Origin: Acholeplasmatales bacterium
GTDB lineage: Bacteria > Bacillota_I > Bacilli_A > Acholeplasmatales > Acholeplasmataceae
Direction of reading: 5' to 3'
Assembly: GCA_031284585.1 (NCBI GenBank)
Contig: JAITXT010000008.1
Location: forward strand, 35,445-99,444
DNA length: 64,000 nucleotides
The notes below the pieces were generated by a model. It did no database searches and was not told the DNA's origin. It worked only from the letters and a program-made list of their open reading frames with translations. How positions within the stretch are numbered: position 1 is the first letter of the stretch; each line of letters begins with the position of its first letter. Of this stretch, positions 8,906-17,761 are shown one piece after another. Both the position numbers and the translations under genes were made by a program.

Positions 8906-11413
8906 ATGAAATTACAAGTTATTAATCTAGTTAAAGAATTTAAAATTGGAAGATCAAATACAAAAGTATTAAATAATGTTTCTTATGATTTTCCTGATAA
9001 AGGGATAGTAGTTATTTTTGGTGCAAGTGGTTCAGGAAAATCAACATTATTAAATGCTATTTCGGGAATGCATAAACTAAATAGTGGAACAATTATTTAT
9101 GATGATAAGAAAATTGATAAATACTCACAAGGTTTTTGGTCAACTACTAGAAGAGAATCAATTGGATTTATCTTTCAAAATTATAATTTAATTCTTAATA
9201 TGTCTGTTTTTGAAAATATTGCTTATGTACTTCGTTTACTAGGCGTTAAAGATGAAAAAGAAATTGAGAGTAGAGTAAATTATGTTTTAAAGAACTTAAA
9301 TATTTATAATATTAGAAAGAAAAAAGCAGGTAATTTATCAGGTGGGCAACAACAACGTGTTGCGATTGCAAGAGCAATTGTAAAAAATCCTAAGTATATA
9401 TTAGCTGATGAGCCTACTGGGAACCTAGATTCTAAAAATACAGTTGAAGTTATGAATATAATTAAAGCTATTTCAAAAGAGAGACTTGTAGTTTTAGTAA
9501 CTCATGAAGAAAAAATAGCTAAGTATTATGCTGATTACATTATCAATATGAAAGATGGAGCTATAATTAAAATAAGTGAAAATGATTCTTCTAATTCTTC
9601 TGTTTCTATTGATAGTAATATTTATTTAAAAGATTTAAATTACTTGAAGATAAGTAAAGATGATAACATAAATTTAGATATATATAGTGATGATTCTGTA
9701 GATGATTTGAATATTACTGGTAGATTAATTATAAGAAATAAAACTCTATATTTAGATATAAATACGCAAAAGAAATATAAAAATATTGTTTTTGATGAAT
9801 CTAGTGGTGTTAAATTAATAGATGATACAAGGGAAAACATCGAAAGAGATCAAATTAATAAAACAGAGTTTAATTGGGACTTTCTAGAGACTAGTGGTTT
9901 AGATAAATCTAATAAAATATCATTTAGTTATAGAAGGATTTTTTCAAATGCTTACAGAAATATTGTGAACCTTGGTAAAAAAGGAAAATTCTTAGTAGGA
10001 ACTTTCATTGGAGCAGGACTTGTTATTGCATTACTTATGAGTATTATATCAGGTCTTATTACTTTTCCAGAAGATTTTCTTACTTCTTCAAAAAGTTCAT
10101 ATTTTGTATCTGAAATAAATAATAGTGGCGATCATATAAACGTTGATTTATTGAATCTCTTATCTAATTTAGATAGCGAAAAAGTGGAATTTATTCCGTC
10201 TAAGGGTACTTTGAATTTAGTGCCTCTTCATCTAGCAATTAGTGAAACATTCTTTAAAGGAGAATTAATTACTGTTATTGCGTATCCAGAATCTGATAAG
10301 GCACTTAGTAGTAATAAAATAATATCTGGCAGGGAAAATAGTAATCCTAATGAGGTTGTAATATCTAAATCATTTGCTGATAATTTACTAAAAAATAAAA
10401 GTGGTTTTGGATTTTATAATAACGACTATAAGTATATTCTTAATTCTAGATTTTATAGAGATGAGAATCTTAAATTTCCACTTACAATTGTTGGTATAGT
10501 TGATGATGGTTTAACACTTTCAAGTGGGTTAGTTGGTATGCTTAGTACATGTATCTATGCAGATGGAGAAACGTTATTTACTTTTAGTGATATATATGAG
10601 GATTTTTTTGGTAGTATAGCAGGTCTTAATTTTCTTACTCATGATTTGACATATGGTAGTTTGGATTATGAAAAAGAGGATGAATATTGTTTAGTAATTA
10701 ATGAGACTAGATTTGTAGATACTTTTGGAGTAGATAAACTGAGTGATTCATTTTTCCCTTATGTCGTTCACTCTGGAAGTATTTCTAAGAAAATAATAGG
10801 CACCTATAGTGGGGATGATTCTTATGTATATGCAAATTTAAAATTACTTAAATTTACTTATCTAGGTAATTATTACTATCAAAATAAATTTAAGGTTTAT
10901 GCTGATAGTAAAGATGATGTTAGTGCTATTATCAATACTCTAAGTTTTCATGAAAATTTTATCGTTGAAAGTGTTTATGAATCTGCAGTAAGAGAATCTA
11001 GGGACATCAACTTAGAAAATGTAACAGCTATGATTCCTATTTTAGCTTCTGTACTCTTATACTTATTTATCTGTTATCTCTTTTTAATTAGATCTTCTTT
11101 TAATAGTAGAAGAAAGAGGATAGTAATTGATAGATGTTTAGGTAAAAAGAAGAGTGAATTAATTGTTTCGTATTTATTAGAGATAATCTGTCTATCAACC
11201 ATTACGACAATACTAGGGTATATTATTGGATCAATCCTTATTTCATTCTTAGGAGGTACTATTTTTGGTGATTTAGGGTTTGTGAAGTATACTGGTTTAG
11301 TGTATCTTTTGGGTGGAGTTTTAATTTATATTGTAAATATAATTGCTGGTTTAACACCTGTTATCATCCTTTTAAGAAAAACACCGGCTGAATTGCAAAG
11401 TAGTTACGAATAG
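8906..11413 (+). CDS. ABC transporter, fused ATPase and FtsX/MacB-type permease (second of pair)
   Basis: 835 residues with the same build as its upstream neighbour: ABC ATPase 1-225 (Walker [10 protein letters not shown] at 39-47, signature LSGGQQQ, Walker B LADEPTG, VTHEE), then a cytoplasmic Ser/Asp/Asn-rich insert (about 225-345) that the first protein lacks, a membrane helix near 365-390, a large extracytoplasmic domain (about 390-700) and three C-terminal helices. ATG 8906 follows the SD GGAAGTGAGGA (8890-8900) and lies 1 base after the upstream stop; a TTG 33 bases earlier would lie inside the upstream gene and is less likely. Substrate unknown. The next gene follows after 20 bases, so the run 6375-12970 may be one operon. 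Confidence 0.8.
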   Translation: MKLQVINLVKEFKIGRSNTKVLNNVSYDFPDKGIVVIFGASGSGKSTLLNAISGMHKLNSGTIIYDDKKIDKYSQGFWSTTRRESIGFIFQNYNLILNMSVFENIAYVLRLLGVKDEKEIESRVNYVLKNLNIYNIRKKKAGNLSGGQQQRVAIARAIVKNPKYILADEPTGNLDSKNTVEVMNIIKAISKERLVVLVTHEEKIAKYYADYIINMKDGAIIKISENDSSNSSVSIDSNIYLKDLNYLKISKDDNINLDIYSDDSVDDLNITGRLIIRNKTLYLDINTQKKYKNIVFDESSGVKLIDDTRENIERDQINKTEFNWDFLETSGLDKSNKISFSYRRIFSNAYRNIVNLGKKGKFLVGTFIGAGLVIALLMSIISGLITFPEDFLTSSKSSYFVSEINNSGDHINVDLLNLLSNLDSEKVEFIPSKGTLNLVPLHLAISETFFKGELITVIAYPESDKALSSNKIISGRENSNPNEVVISKSFADNLLKNKSGFGFYNNDYKYILNSRFYRDENLKFPLTIVGIVDDGLTLSSGLVGMLSTCIYADGETLFTFSDIYEDFFGSIAGLNFLTHDLTYGSLDYEKEDEYCLVINETRFVDTFGVDKLSDSFFPYVVHSGSISKKIIGTYSGDDSYVYANLKLLKFTYLGNYYYQNKFKVYADSKDDVSAIINTLSFHENFIVESVYESAVRESRDINLENVTAMIPILASVLLYLFICYLFLIRSSFNSRRKRIVIDRCLGKKKSELIVSYLLEIICLSTITTILGYIIGSILISFLGGTIFGDLGFVKYTGLVYLLGGVLIYIVNIIAGLTPVIILLRKTPAELQSSYE

Positions 11414-11433
11414 GAGGAGAGGAGAGAGTTATT

Positions 11434-12522
11434 ATGAAAAATCATTTTCAAATTGTAGGATCATTATTAAGAAATAGCGAAATAAAAAAAGTTATTAAAG
11501 AAAAAGACGAAATTACGAGTGATGTTTATCGTCCCTTTATTAAAAAACTTGTTGAAAAAGAAATAGAGAGTGGACTTGATGTTGTGACGGATGGAGAGTA
11601 TAATAGATTGTGGTGGCACTTAGATTTTATTTTCCATTTAAATAACGTTATTAGGCATCATGATGCTAATTATTACTGGAAGTTTGAAGGAGTAGATGCA
11701 GAAGGAGATAGGATATCTGCTAAGGGTATTCTAGGAGGGCACGGACATCCTTTTATAGAGGACTATAAATATTTAAGAGAAATTACACCTTCAAATATAG
11801 ATGTTAAACTTTGTATTCCAAGCCCTGCTCACGCATCTACTAGTTTCTTGGAAGATTTAGGTAGCGGTGGAGAAACTAGTAAGCACTACACATTTCTTAA
11901 TATTGGAGATGGAATAATTAACGCATATAAAGAATTTCTAAGTGACTTTAGTGAAGCAGGAGGAAAGATAATTCAGTTTGATGATTGCCTTTGGGAAACT
12001 TTTGCGAAAGATAGTGGAGCAGAAAAAATATTTGGTAAAATTGATATGAATCAAGCATTTTATTTTATTGGCTTAAATAATAGTGTGATAGATTATGCGC
12101 ATTCTCTTGGCTTAAAAGTATGGGCTCATAACTGTAGAGGTAATTATCAATCTACTCATATGGTAAGTGGTGCCTATGATGATATTTCAGATTTATTTTT
12201 AAAAGGTCAAAATTATGATAGATTCTTTTTAGAATATGATAGTGAAAGAAGTGGTAGTCTAGATGCATTAAGAGTAATTGCTAATACGAATAAAGAAGTT
12301 GTAGTTGGATTACTATCTAGTAAAAAACCTAGTTTAGGAAATGAAAAAGAAGTTATAGAAAAATTAAATTATATATTTACTTTTTTTGATAAAGAGAAAG
12401 TCTTTTTAAGTCATCAATGTGGTTTTGCTAGTACTCATCATGGAAATTTATTAACTGAAGATGAACAGTTTGAACAAATTAGATATGGTACTAGGATAGC
12501 AAATAAGGTTTGGAATGACTAA
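11434..12522 (+). CDS. Cobalamin-independent methionine synthase-like protein (MetE C-terminal domain family)
   Basis: 362-residue single-barrel protein of the UROD/MetE-like superfamily, similar in build to stand-alone YxjG/YxjH. The zinc and homocysteine ligands of MetE are all visible: His232 and Cys234 (AHNCRGN), Glu267 (FFLEYDSERSG) and Cys329 (SHQCGFAS). It should bind zinc-homocysteine thiolate and transfer a methyl group, although lacking the MetE N-terminal barrel it may not use the folate triglutamate donor. It overlaps the luxS start by 8 bases; luxS makes homocysteine, so the pair makes sense as methionine recycling. The SD AGGAGAGGAGAG is strong. Confidence 0.8.
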   Translation: MKNHFQIVGSLLRNSEIKKVIKEKDEITSDVYRPFIKKLVEKEIESGLDVVTDGEYNRLWWHLDFIFHLNNVIRHHDANYYWKFEGVDAEGDRISAKGILGGHGHPFIEDYKYLREITPSNIDVKLCIPSPAHASTSFLEDLGSGGETSKHYTFLNIGDGIINAYKEFLSDFSEAGGKIIQFDDCLWETFAKDSGAEKIFGKIDMNQAFYFIGLNNSVIDYAHSLGLKVWAHNCRGNYQSTHMVSGAYDDISDLFLKGQNYDRFFLEYDSERSGSLDALRVIANTNKEVVVGLLSSKKPSLGNEKEVIEKLNYIFTFFDKEKVFLSHQCGFASTHHGNLLTEDEQFEQIRYGTRIANKVWND

Positions 12523-12970
12523 ATCATTTAGTATTGATCACACAACTTTAGAAAGAGGATTTTATTTTCAAGAAGAAAAAGAAAATGTTTTTATTTATGA
12601 CTTTAGAATTTATGCACCGAAAGAAAAAAAGTATTTAACTCCTCTAGAAAATCATACTTTAGAACATTATCTTGCTAACTACTTAAATGAAAGAAAAGAA
12701 TATAAAAAAGTAGCTATCTTTCCTTATGGATGTTTAACAGGATTTGGACTTGTGTTAGGTGTTAGGTTATTAGAAGATGAAGTAGTTGAAATGCTTAAAT
12801 CTTTTTTAGAATATGGATTCAATAATTCTTTAATACCTGGTAATAGTATTTATGAATGTGGGAATCCTGCTACTTTAAATTATAGTTCCCTAATTGATAT
12901 TCTTAAAGTTATTGAAAAAGATTTATTAAATAACAATTATAGTTTTACTTATTTAAAAGATACCCATTAG
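12515..12970 (+). CDS. luxS: S-ribosylhomocysteine lyase (LuxS)
   Basis: 151 residues. Cleaves S-ribosylhomocysteine to homocysteine and DPD, the precursor of autoinducer-2, in the cytoplasm. The metal ligands His47 and His51 are in HTLEH, Cys115 is in ECGNP, and the catalytic Cys73 is in GCLTGF; Arg31 sits in the substrate-binding strand. The family usually has GCRTGF, so Leu at the Arg position is a small deviation. ATG 12515 lies inside the end of the methionine-synthase-like gene, implying translational coupling. The C-terminal codons form the left arm of a terminator hairpin. The nucleosidase that supplies the substrate is not in this window. Confidence 0.9.
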   Translation: MTKSFSIDHTTLERGFYFQEEKENVFIYDFRIYAPKEKKYLTPLENHTLEHYLANYLNERKEYKKVAIFPYGCLTGFGLVLGVRLLEDEVVEMLKSFLEYGFNNSLIPGNSIYECGNPATLNYSSLIDILKVIEKDLLNNNYSFTYLKDTH

Positions 12971-12989
12971 TATTATGGGTATCTTTTTT
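12955..12989 (+). terminator. Rho-independent terminator after luxS
   Basis: Stem AAAAGATACCCAT (12955-12967) pairs perfectly with ATGGGTATCTTTT (12975-12987) around a 7-base loop and ends in a T run. The left arm is inside the last luxS codons. Confidence 0.85.
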
Positions 12990-13055
12990 GATATAGTCTA
13001 GTATATCTTTTTTCTTTTATTTTTCCTTAAATTTATTAAATATCTATGCTTTTAA

Positions 13056-13101
13056 TTTCAGGGTTTTGTATATATTCTAAAAAATATACAAAACCCTGAA
13101 A
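13056..13101 (+). promoter_or_regulatory. Perfect 17-bp inverted repeat, candidate AbiEi operator
   Basis: TTTCAGGGTTTTGTATA (13056-13072) and its exact complement TATACAAAACCCTGAAA (13085-13101) are separated by 12 bases. No T run follows, so it is not a terminator. It ends 5 bases before the -10 box of the AbiEi-like gene, covering the -35 region. AbiEi antitoxins are known to repress their own operon by binding inverted repeats at the promoter. Confidence 0.7.
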
Positions 13102-13103
13102 TG

Positions 13104-13124
13104 TGGTATAATTAATATGAGGTG
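13104..13124 (+). promoter_or_regulatory. Extended -10 promoter and SD of the AbiEi-like gene
   Basis: TGGTATAAT (13104-13112) is an extended -10 element; SD GAGGTG (13119-13124) precedes the GTG start at 13130. The same string around the -10 also occurs in front of rpsO. Confidence 0.6.
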
Positions 13125-13129
13125 TAATT

Positions 13130-13927
13130 GTGAAGAAGAAAGAGCTTGAAATAATTAAAGATTATTGTTGTGAAAAAAAATTGCTTATTAGCAAAGACAT
13201 AGAAGAATTTATTGTAAATACTTTTCCTAATAGGGAAGGAACATTAATGAAATTTTACTTTACAGAACTTTTTACTAATAACATTATCTATAGATTAAAC
13301 TCAATGTATTATAAATTTAATGATAAATTAGTTAACTTCAAATATCAATACTGTAAAATTGATAATTTAATAAAAGAAAGTATTGAAAATAAATTTCCTG
13401 ACATGGAAGTTTGTATTTGGAGCACAAACTTTTTATCATCTTTTATGAATTTACAACCATATGTTTCATACACTTTCATTGAAGTTAACTCTTTTTATGT
13501 TGAATTTTTATTTGAATATTTAAAAGGTATTTATGACAATGTATTTATTAACCCTGATGAAAGAGAGTTATTTCATTATTCAAAAGGAGATAATCCTATA
13601 ATAATTAGAAAACTTCCTTTAAGATCACCTTTAGATAAACAATATACAGGGAATATCGGTTCTATTACTAAAAAAAGTAAAAGTAAATCAAATGTCTTTA
13701 ATTTGAAGATAGAAAAACTTATAGTTGATATATTTATAGATAAAGATAAAATACTTATATATGAAGATTTAGATTTTATTATCAGAGAATTATTAAAGGT
13801 TTATTGTGTAAATTTTGTAAAGCTTCTTAGTTATGCATCTTATAGAAATGTTAGGGACGAGCTTGAGGATTACATAAATTATATAATTGGATATGATATA
13901 ACAAGGGGGGAATTTTATGATAAATGA
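13130..13927 (+). CDS. AbiEi-like antitoxin/transcriptional regulator of a type IV toxin-antitoxin system
   Basis: 265 residues. The N-terminal part (about 1-75) reads as a winged-helix: TFPNREGTLMKFYFTELFTN then IIYRLNSMYYKF. The C-terminal part (about 85-250) has the pattern of AbiEi/DUF6577 proteins: EVCIWSTNFLSSFMNLQP, YTFIEVNSFYVEFLFEYL, VFINPDERE, IIIRKLPLRSP, IEKLIVDIFIDK and a final NFVKLLSYASYRNVRDEL. In AbiE systems this protein neutralises the nucleotidyltransferase toxin AbiEii and represses the operon. The toxin gene overlaps its end by 11 bases but is truncated, so this may now be an orphan antitoxin. GTG start with SD at 5 bases. Confidence 0.65.
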   Translation: MKKKELEIIKDYCCEKKLLISKDIEEFIVNTFPNREGTLMKFYFTELFTNNIIYRLNSMYYKFNDKLVNFKYQYCKIDNLIKESIENKFPDMEVCIWSTNFLSSFMNLQPYVSYTFIEVNSFYVEFLFEYLKGIYDNVFINPDERELFHYSKGDNPIIIRKLPLRSPLDKQYTGNIGSITKKSKSKSNVFNLKIEKLIVDIFIDKDKILIYEDLDFIIRELLKVYCVNFVKLLSYASYRNVRDELEDYINYIIGYDITRGEFYDK

Positions 13928-14063
13928 AAATTGGATTAGAAATAAGGAAATATTTAAGGATTGGATTAATGAAAAACAATTATCCGAAGGAAATAAAGAA
14001 ACTCTGGAAAAAAAGGTTTTTGCTTCGTATTATTTAGAGAAATTAACTGAACCTGATATGTAA
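13917..14063 (+). pseudogene. Truncated AbiEii-type toxin gene (48 codons)
   Basis: ATG 13917 overlaps the AbiEi-like gene and has a strong SD (AGGGGGGAA). The 48 codons (MINENWIRNKEIFKDW... KVFASYYLEKLTEPDM) match only the N-terminal helices of AbiEii nucleotidyltransferases, which continue with a (F/V)xFKGGTSL motif that holds the catalytic site; here a TAA comes just before it and nothing recognisable follows. The toxin should therefore be inactive. The identification relies on position and the helical LEKL pattern. Confidence 0.5.
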
Positions 14064-14109
14064 CACCTTATATATCTTATTCGAAATAGCGAAGTATAAC
14101 TGGATAAAC

Positions 14110-14118
14110 TGGTATAAT
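14110..14118 (+). promoter_or_regulatory. Extended -10 element upstream of the restriction-modification locus
   Basis: TGGTATAAT at 14110-14118. It may drive the 14308 ORF with a leader of about 180 bases, or be left over from the truncated toxin region. Confidence 0.35.
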
Positions 14119-14129
14119 TATATTGGTTT

Positions 14130-14179
14130 AAAACAATAAAATACAATAATTTTCTTTAAAACGCGGAAAACAATAAAAT
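14130..14179 (+). repeat. 13-bp direct repeat in the leader of the restriction-modification locus
   Basis: AAAACAATAAAAT occurs at 14130-14142 and 14167-14179, 37 bases apart, between two candidate promoters. It could be an operator for a control protein, or chance in AT-rich DNA. Confidence 0.4.
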
Positions 14180-14210
14180 TATTTGGTTTTTTTGAATATT
14201 ATTTCTTATT

Positions 14211-14240
14211 TTGCATAAGAAATGGATTTAGTGATAAAAT
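14211..14240 (+). promoter_or_regulatory. Candidate promoter of the restriction-modification locus
   Basis: -35 TTGCAT (14211-14216), an 18-base spacer and -10 TAAAAT (14235-14240), 68 bases before the ATG at 14308. Confidence 0.45.
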
Positions 14241-14307
14241 ATAAATAGTAGTAAAAAAATAAGTCAAACAAACGATATGGTATTATCGGTTTTTGAAAGG
14301 GAAAGAG

Positions 14308-14471
14308 ATGAGTATGAAAATTAATTTACAACAAAACAATGAAATTATGATAATTGTGCGGGGGGGGGGCAACTATATTATAATTTAAGAAATTTTCTTA
14401 AAAATAGTATAAAATGTTCTCTGTTTTTAAATCTTGAGGCAAGTAATATTGATTGGAATGGTTCAAGATGA
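14308..14471 (+). pseudogene. Short ORF with a G10 tract, probably phase-variable and coupled to the type IIG gene
   Basis: ATG 14308 has the SD AAAGGGAAAGAG. As written, with ten G (14360-14369), the frame stops at TAA 14386-14388 after 26 codons. With eight or eleven G it would read through to TGA 14469-14471 (about 54 residues), and that TGA overlaps the ATG of the type IIG gene as ATGA. Nine G gives an early stop. A G10 run in such AT-rich DNA and the precise ATGA junction in the alternative frame suggest slipped-strand ON/OFF switching. The ON product matches no family I know. A homopolymer assembly error is the main alternative. Confidence 0.55.
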
Positions 14472-16669
14472 GAACAAATTATTTAACTGAAAAAGAGGGA
14501 CAATTTGAATTTTATCAAGAATTTTGCGGATTATCAAATGCTCAAGTTCAAAAATATTTATTAGTAAATTCAGATGGAATTTGGAATGGGAATTTATTAG
14601 AGTTTAAGTTAAATGTCCAAAATATTGATAAAGATTTATCACAATGTATCATTTATTTAAGCAAATTAAGATTAAAAGGGATACCTTTACCAGCAAATAT
14701 ATTGTTAATATCTTTGAATCAGGGAGTATTATATCTTTTTAGGACTGATAATTATTTAAAAGAAATACACATTGTATATAATAATAGTGCATCACACGGA
14801 ATAAAAAAATTTACAAACCAATTTTCTAAAATAGACTATAATTTCACTGATATTAATAACGAAAAAAAAATTAAATTGCAACTTAAAGAAAAAGGATATG
14901 TTAAAGTAGACGTTGATATAAACAACGTGGTTGCTTTGGCAAATATTTATTACCAAATAACAAAAAAAAGGAAAGTTGATTTTATGGATGAATTAAGAAA
15001 TCCAAGTGATTTATATTGGATTAATTCTTATCAACAAAACAATAATAGTGAATTCAGATTTGTTTTGGATTTATTAAATGATAAAATTAATAAGAAAGAA
15101 CTTGGTGCTTTTTATACCCCTAAAGAATACGCAATTAAAAGTATTGAATTAGTTAGAAAAGCAATTAGTTTAGTTCCTGATGGGAATGATTATATTATTC
15201 TTGATAGATGTGCAGGAAGTGGAAATCTTGAGAGATATTTGACAGAAGAAGAATTAGACCATTGTATTTTATCAACATTTGAATATATTGAGTGGATTGA
15301 ATTATATAATGAGTTCAATGATAGAGTTAGATATATCATTCCACCAGTAAAGCCTATTTATAATTCTTCTGATGTGGATAGCGGATTAATTGTGTCGGCA
15401 GATGCTCTTAATAAAGCGTTTATTGATAATGCAGAGATAAAACGTTATCTCAATAATCCAAAATGTTCTATTATTTTATTTGAAAATCCTCCATATAGAG
15501 ATGAAACGAGTGGAATGACAGGCATTAAAGCAAAAGGAAAAAAAACCAAAAGTTTTATTTTAGAAGAAATGGTTAAAAATGGTATATCGAAAACTAATGA
15601 GTTGGCAAATCAATTTATTTGGAGCGGTATCAATTATTATTTAAGACAAGAAACAGATTCTTATGTTTTGTATTCCCCAGTTAAATATTGGAAACTTGAC
15701 AAACTGGTAGATAGATATTTTGGAGATGGGTTTGTATTTAACAGGGAACATTTCCACGCCTCAAAGAGTGCAGTTTCTTGTATTTGGTGGCAAAACAAAC
15801 CTGAGGATAGAAAGGGGGTTTTAAATCAAATACCTCTTGGAGTTTATAATATAGTTGATAATAACCTCAAATATGAAAGAGAAATCTTTGTGAAAAGGTG
15901 TGATTATCAAGTATCAGTTTATTTTGATAAAACCACTTATCCTACTGATGTAGTGGATGATACAGTAGTTAGTGGTAATGGCTATGAATCCTTTAAAAAA
16001 GTAAAAGGGATTTATAATAATAACATAGTTGCATACATAACTGGAGCAGGATTTGGAATATCTCATCCGCAGTTAAACTTTAATCTATTAACTTGCACGT
16101 GCGACCATAAACACGGATTTTATTTAAGGGACAATAATTGGTATGAAAAACTTCCAATTTTAGCAGTTAAAAATGGGCTTTGTATTAGAAAGTGGTTCGA
16201 AAACGAGTTAATATGTTGTAGTGCAGATTTGGGAAACAAATATACTCAAGATAGTATTTTCTTACAAAATTGTTTTATATTTGCTTGTCTTTGCGATTAT
16301 AATAAATGCTTGTCTTTTGAATCAAAAAAAGGAAGATTATATCTTAATAAATTATGCTTTGATTATGATACTCTTGCTATGAATAAACTAAAAACTATGA
16401 CATTATCTACTGAAGATAATAAATTAATAGATGCTTGGAATAAGGTTTTAAGTGAGGCGAAGTCAAAAAGCGAATATATTCCTACATATAGATATGGAAC
16501 ATATCAAATATCTAAAGAAATAAATACTTTTACAAGAGATGTAAATGGGAAAAGAATATTTAATTACCCAACTTTAAATACAAACTTAATAAACCTTAAA
16601 AAAATAGTAAATGATTATTTTGAAAGAAATATTCTACAAAAATTATATGATTATGAATTACTAAAGTGA
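14468..16669 (+). CDS. Type IIG restriction-modification enzyme (PD-(D/E)xK nuclease plus N6-adenine methyltransferase)
   Basis: 733 residues joining cutting and methylation in one chain. N-terminal nuclease-like part: Asp36 and Glu45-Phe-Lys47 in NGNLLEFKLN fit a PD-(D/E)xK site. The methyltransferase core has GAFYTP (213-218), SAM-binding motif I in DRCAGSGNLE (from 246) and catalytic motif IV NPPY (340-343), as in N6-adenine gamma-class enzymes. The last 300 or so residues should recognise the DNA target. ATG 14468 is preferred: it overlaps the upstream TGA (ATGA) and lacks a good SD of its own, suggesting coupling. A TTG at 14453 directly follows an in-frame TGA. A decayed homologous C-terminus follows downstream. 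Confidence 0.75.
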   Translation: MRTNYLTEKEGQFEFYQEFCGLSNAQVQKYLLVNSDGIWNGNLLEFKLNVQNIDKDLSQCIIYLSKLRLKGIPLPANILLISLNQGVLYLFRTDNYLKEIHIVYNNSASHGIKKFTNQFSKIDYNFTDINNEKKIKLQLKEKGYVKVDVDINNVVALANIYYQITKKRKVDFMDELRNPSDLYWINSYQQNNNSEFRFVLDLLNDKINKKELGAFYTPKEYAIKSIELVRKAISLVPDGNDYIILDRCAGSGNLERYLTEEELDHCILSTFEYIEWIELYNEFNDRVRYIIPPVKPIYNSSDVDSGLIVSADALNKAFIDNAEIKRYLNNPKCSIILFENPPYRDETSGMTGIKAKGKKTKSFILEEMVKNGISKTNELANQFIWSGINYYLRQETDSYVLYSPVKYWKLDKLVDRYFGDGFVFNREHFHASKSAVSCIWWQNKPEDRKGVLNQIPLGVYNIVDNNLKYEREIFVKRCDYQVSVYFDKTTYPTDVVDDTVVSGNGYESFKKVKGIYNNNIVAYITGAGFGISHPQLNFNLLTCTCDHKHGFYLRDNNWYEKLPILAVKNGLCIRKWFENELICCSADLGNKYTQDSIFLQNCFIFACLCDYNKCLSFESKKGRLYLNKLCFDYDTLAMNKLKTMTLSTEDNKLIDAWNKVLSEAKSKSEYIPTYRYGTYQISKEINTFTRDVNGKRIFNYPTLNTNLINLKKIVNDYFERNILQKLYDYELLK

Positions 16670-16671
16670 AA

Positions 16672-17157
16672 ATAAGAAATTATTTTTTTGTATATTTATT
16701 GAATACATTACCACTATTAGTTGTGTGTTGGTATTATTTTAAAGATTATACTGAAATTGGTATTTTGAATAGAAGTGCTGATTGAGGAATAAAGTATCAA
16801 ACTGATAGTGATTTTCTAAACGATTGTTTATTTTATACTTTGTTAACAAATAAAAATAAATGTAGCTCCACATGTCAAATTTATTCATATGGTTTTTCGC
16901 GGTTCAAGGTATATTTAAAACACAAGGTTCTTGTTAATGAGTATAACAACCTTAAAGCAGAAACAGATTTAGAGGGAACTACGAATATGAAAAAGTTTCT
17001 TGGGAAAGTGTTAGTTCGTTTAGGCAAAAAAGTCACGATATATACTAATACAGAAAAAAATATAATAAAAAGACTTAAAGTTTTGGGAAGTAATTTAAAA
17101 TTGTTTTATATTGAATATATTCGTGAGAAAATGTTACAATATGAATTAGTAAAATAA
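16672..17157 (+). pseudogene. Decayed C-terminal (target-recognition) fragment of a second type IIG gene
   Basis: One frame reads from 16672 to a TAA at 17155-17157 with a single TGA at 16783-16785. Around that stop, LPLLVV ... SAD(stop)GIKYQTDSDFLNDC ... NKCSS parallels LPILAV ... SADLGNKYTQDSIFLQNC ... NKCLSF of the intact enzyme upstream, and the end ...LKLFYIEYIREKMLQYELVK parallels its C-terminus ending YELLK. It is therefore a shortened relative of the upstream target-recognition region, not a separate gene. The 105-residue piece from 16840 has only a TTG start and no SD. Confidence 0.6.
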
Positions 17158-17261
17158 ACCCCTAAAAAAAATACAATCTAATTGTATCTATCCCTATCAA
17201 CTTTTTATGAATTTGTTGTTATTAATTTATTAAAATATTTATGCTTTTATTTTATAGACTT

Positions 17262-17747
17262 TTAAATATCAATTAATAGATTTTTAAGATAATTATTTTT
17301 ATCTATTACTAGAGTTAAAGGAATACCTAAGGAATACATTACTACAGTTTCTCCAAAAAAGATTTCTAAAGCAGTAAGGATATATAAATCAATAGTTATA
17401 ATTTCTGTGAATAGTAATAGATAAGAAATTACTAATCCGTTTACTATTCCTGCAAAACTAAAAGATATATATTTATTTTTTACTATTGTCATTAAAAATA
17501 TAACTATCACACTAGCAAATGTTCCAATTAAAGCATCAATAATTCCAATTGGAGAAAGAAGAATATTTGAGATAAATGTTCCTACTAAAATTCCAAGGCT
17601 AAATTTTTTATTATAAATAATTAATAGTAAGAGTACTTCCGCAATTCTAAATTGAATTGGTCCAAAACTCATGAAATCAAATACAAAAATCAAAACAACA
17701 TATAACGATCCAATAAGAGCGTTAACTAGTAGACATTTAAGTGTCAT
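17262..17747 (-). CDS. queT: QueT family queuosine-precursor transporter (ECF S component)
   Basis: 161-residue membrane protein with five or six helices. The signature FGPIQFRIAEVLLLLIIYNKK near residues 29-50 is typical of QueT, the substrate-binding S component that imports a queuosine precursor such as preQ1 with the shared ECF energising module (not in this window). The divergent neighbour is tgt, which inserts that precursor into tRNA, so the substrate assignment is supported by context. The leader on this strand has a hairpin with an A-rich tail that could be a preQ1 sensor. SD AAAGGAAG precedes the ATG. Confidence 0.8.
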   Translation of the reverse strand: MTLKCLLVNALIGSLYVVLIFVFDFMSFGPIQFRIAEVLLLLIIYNKKFSLGILVGTFISNILLSPIGIIDALIGTFASVIVIFLMTIVKNKYISFSFAGIVNGLVISYLLLFTEIITIDLYILTALEIFFGETVVMYSLGIPLTLVIDKNNYLKNLLIDI

Positions 17748-17761
17748 TAGTACATACTTCC

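Noticed and set aside
16840..17157. Independent 105-residue gene
   Set aside because: TTG start without SD; the same frame continues upstream through one TGA and aligns with the C-terminus of the type IIG enzyme, so it is part of a pseudogene.
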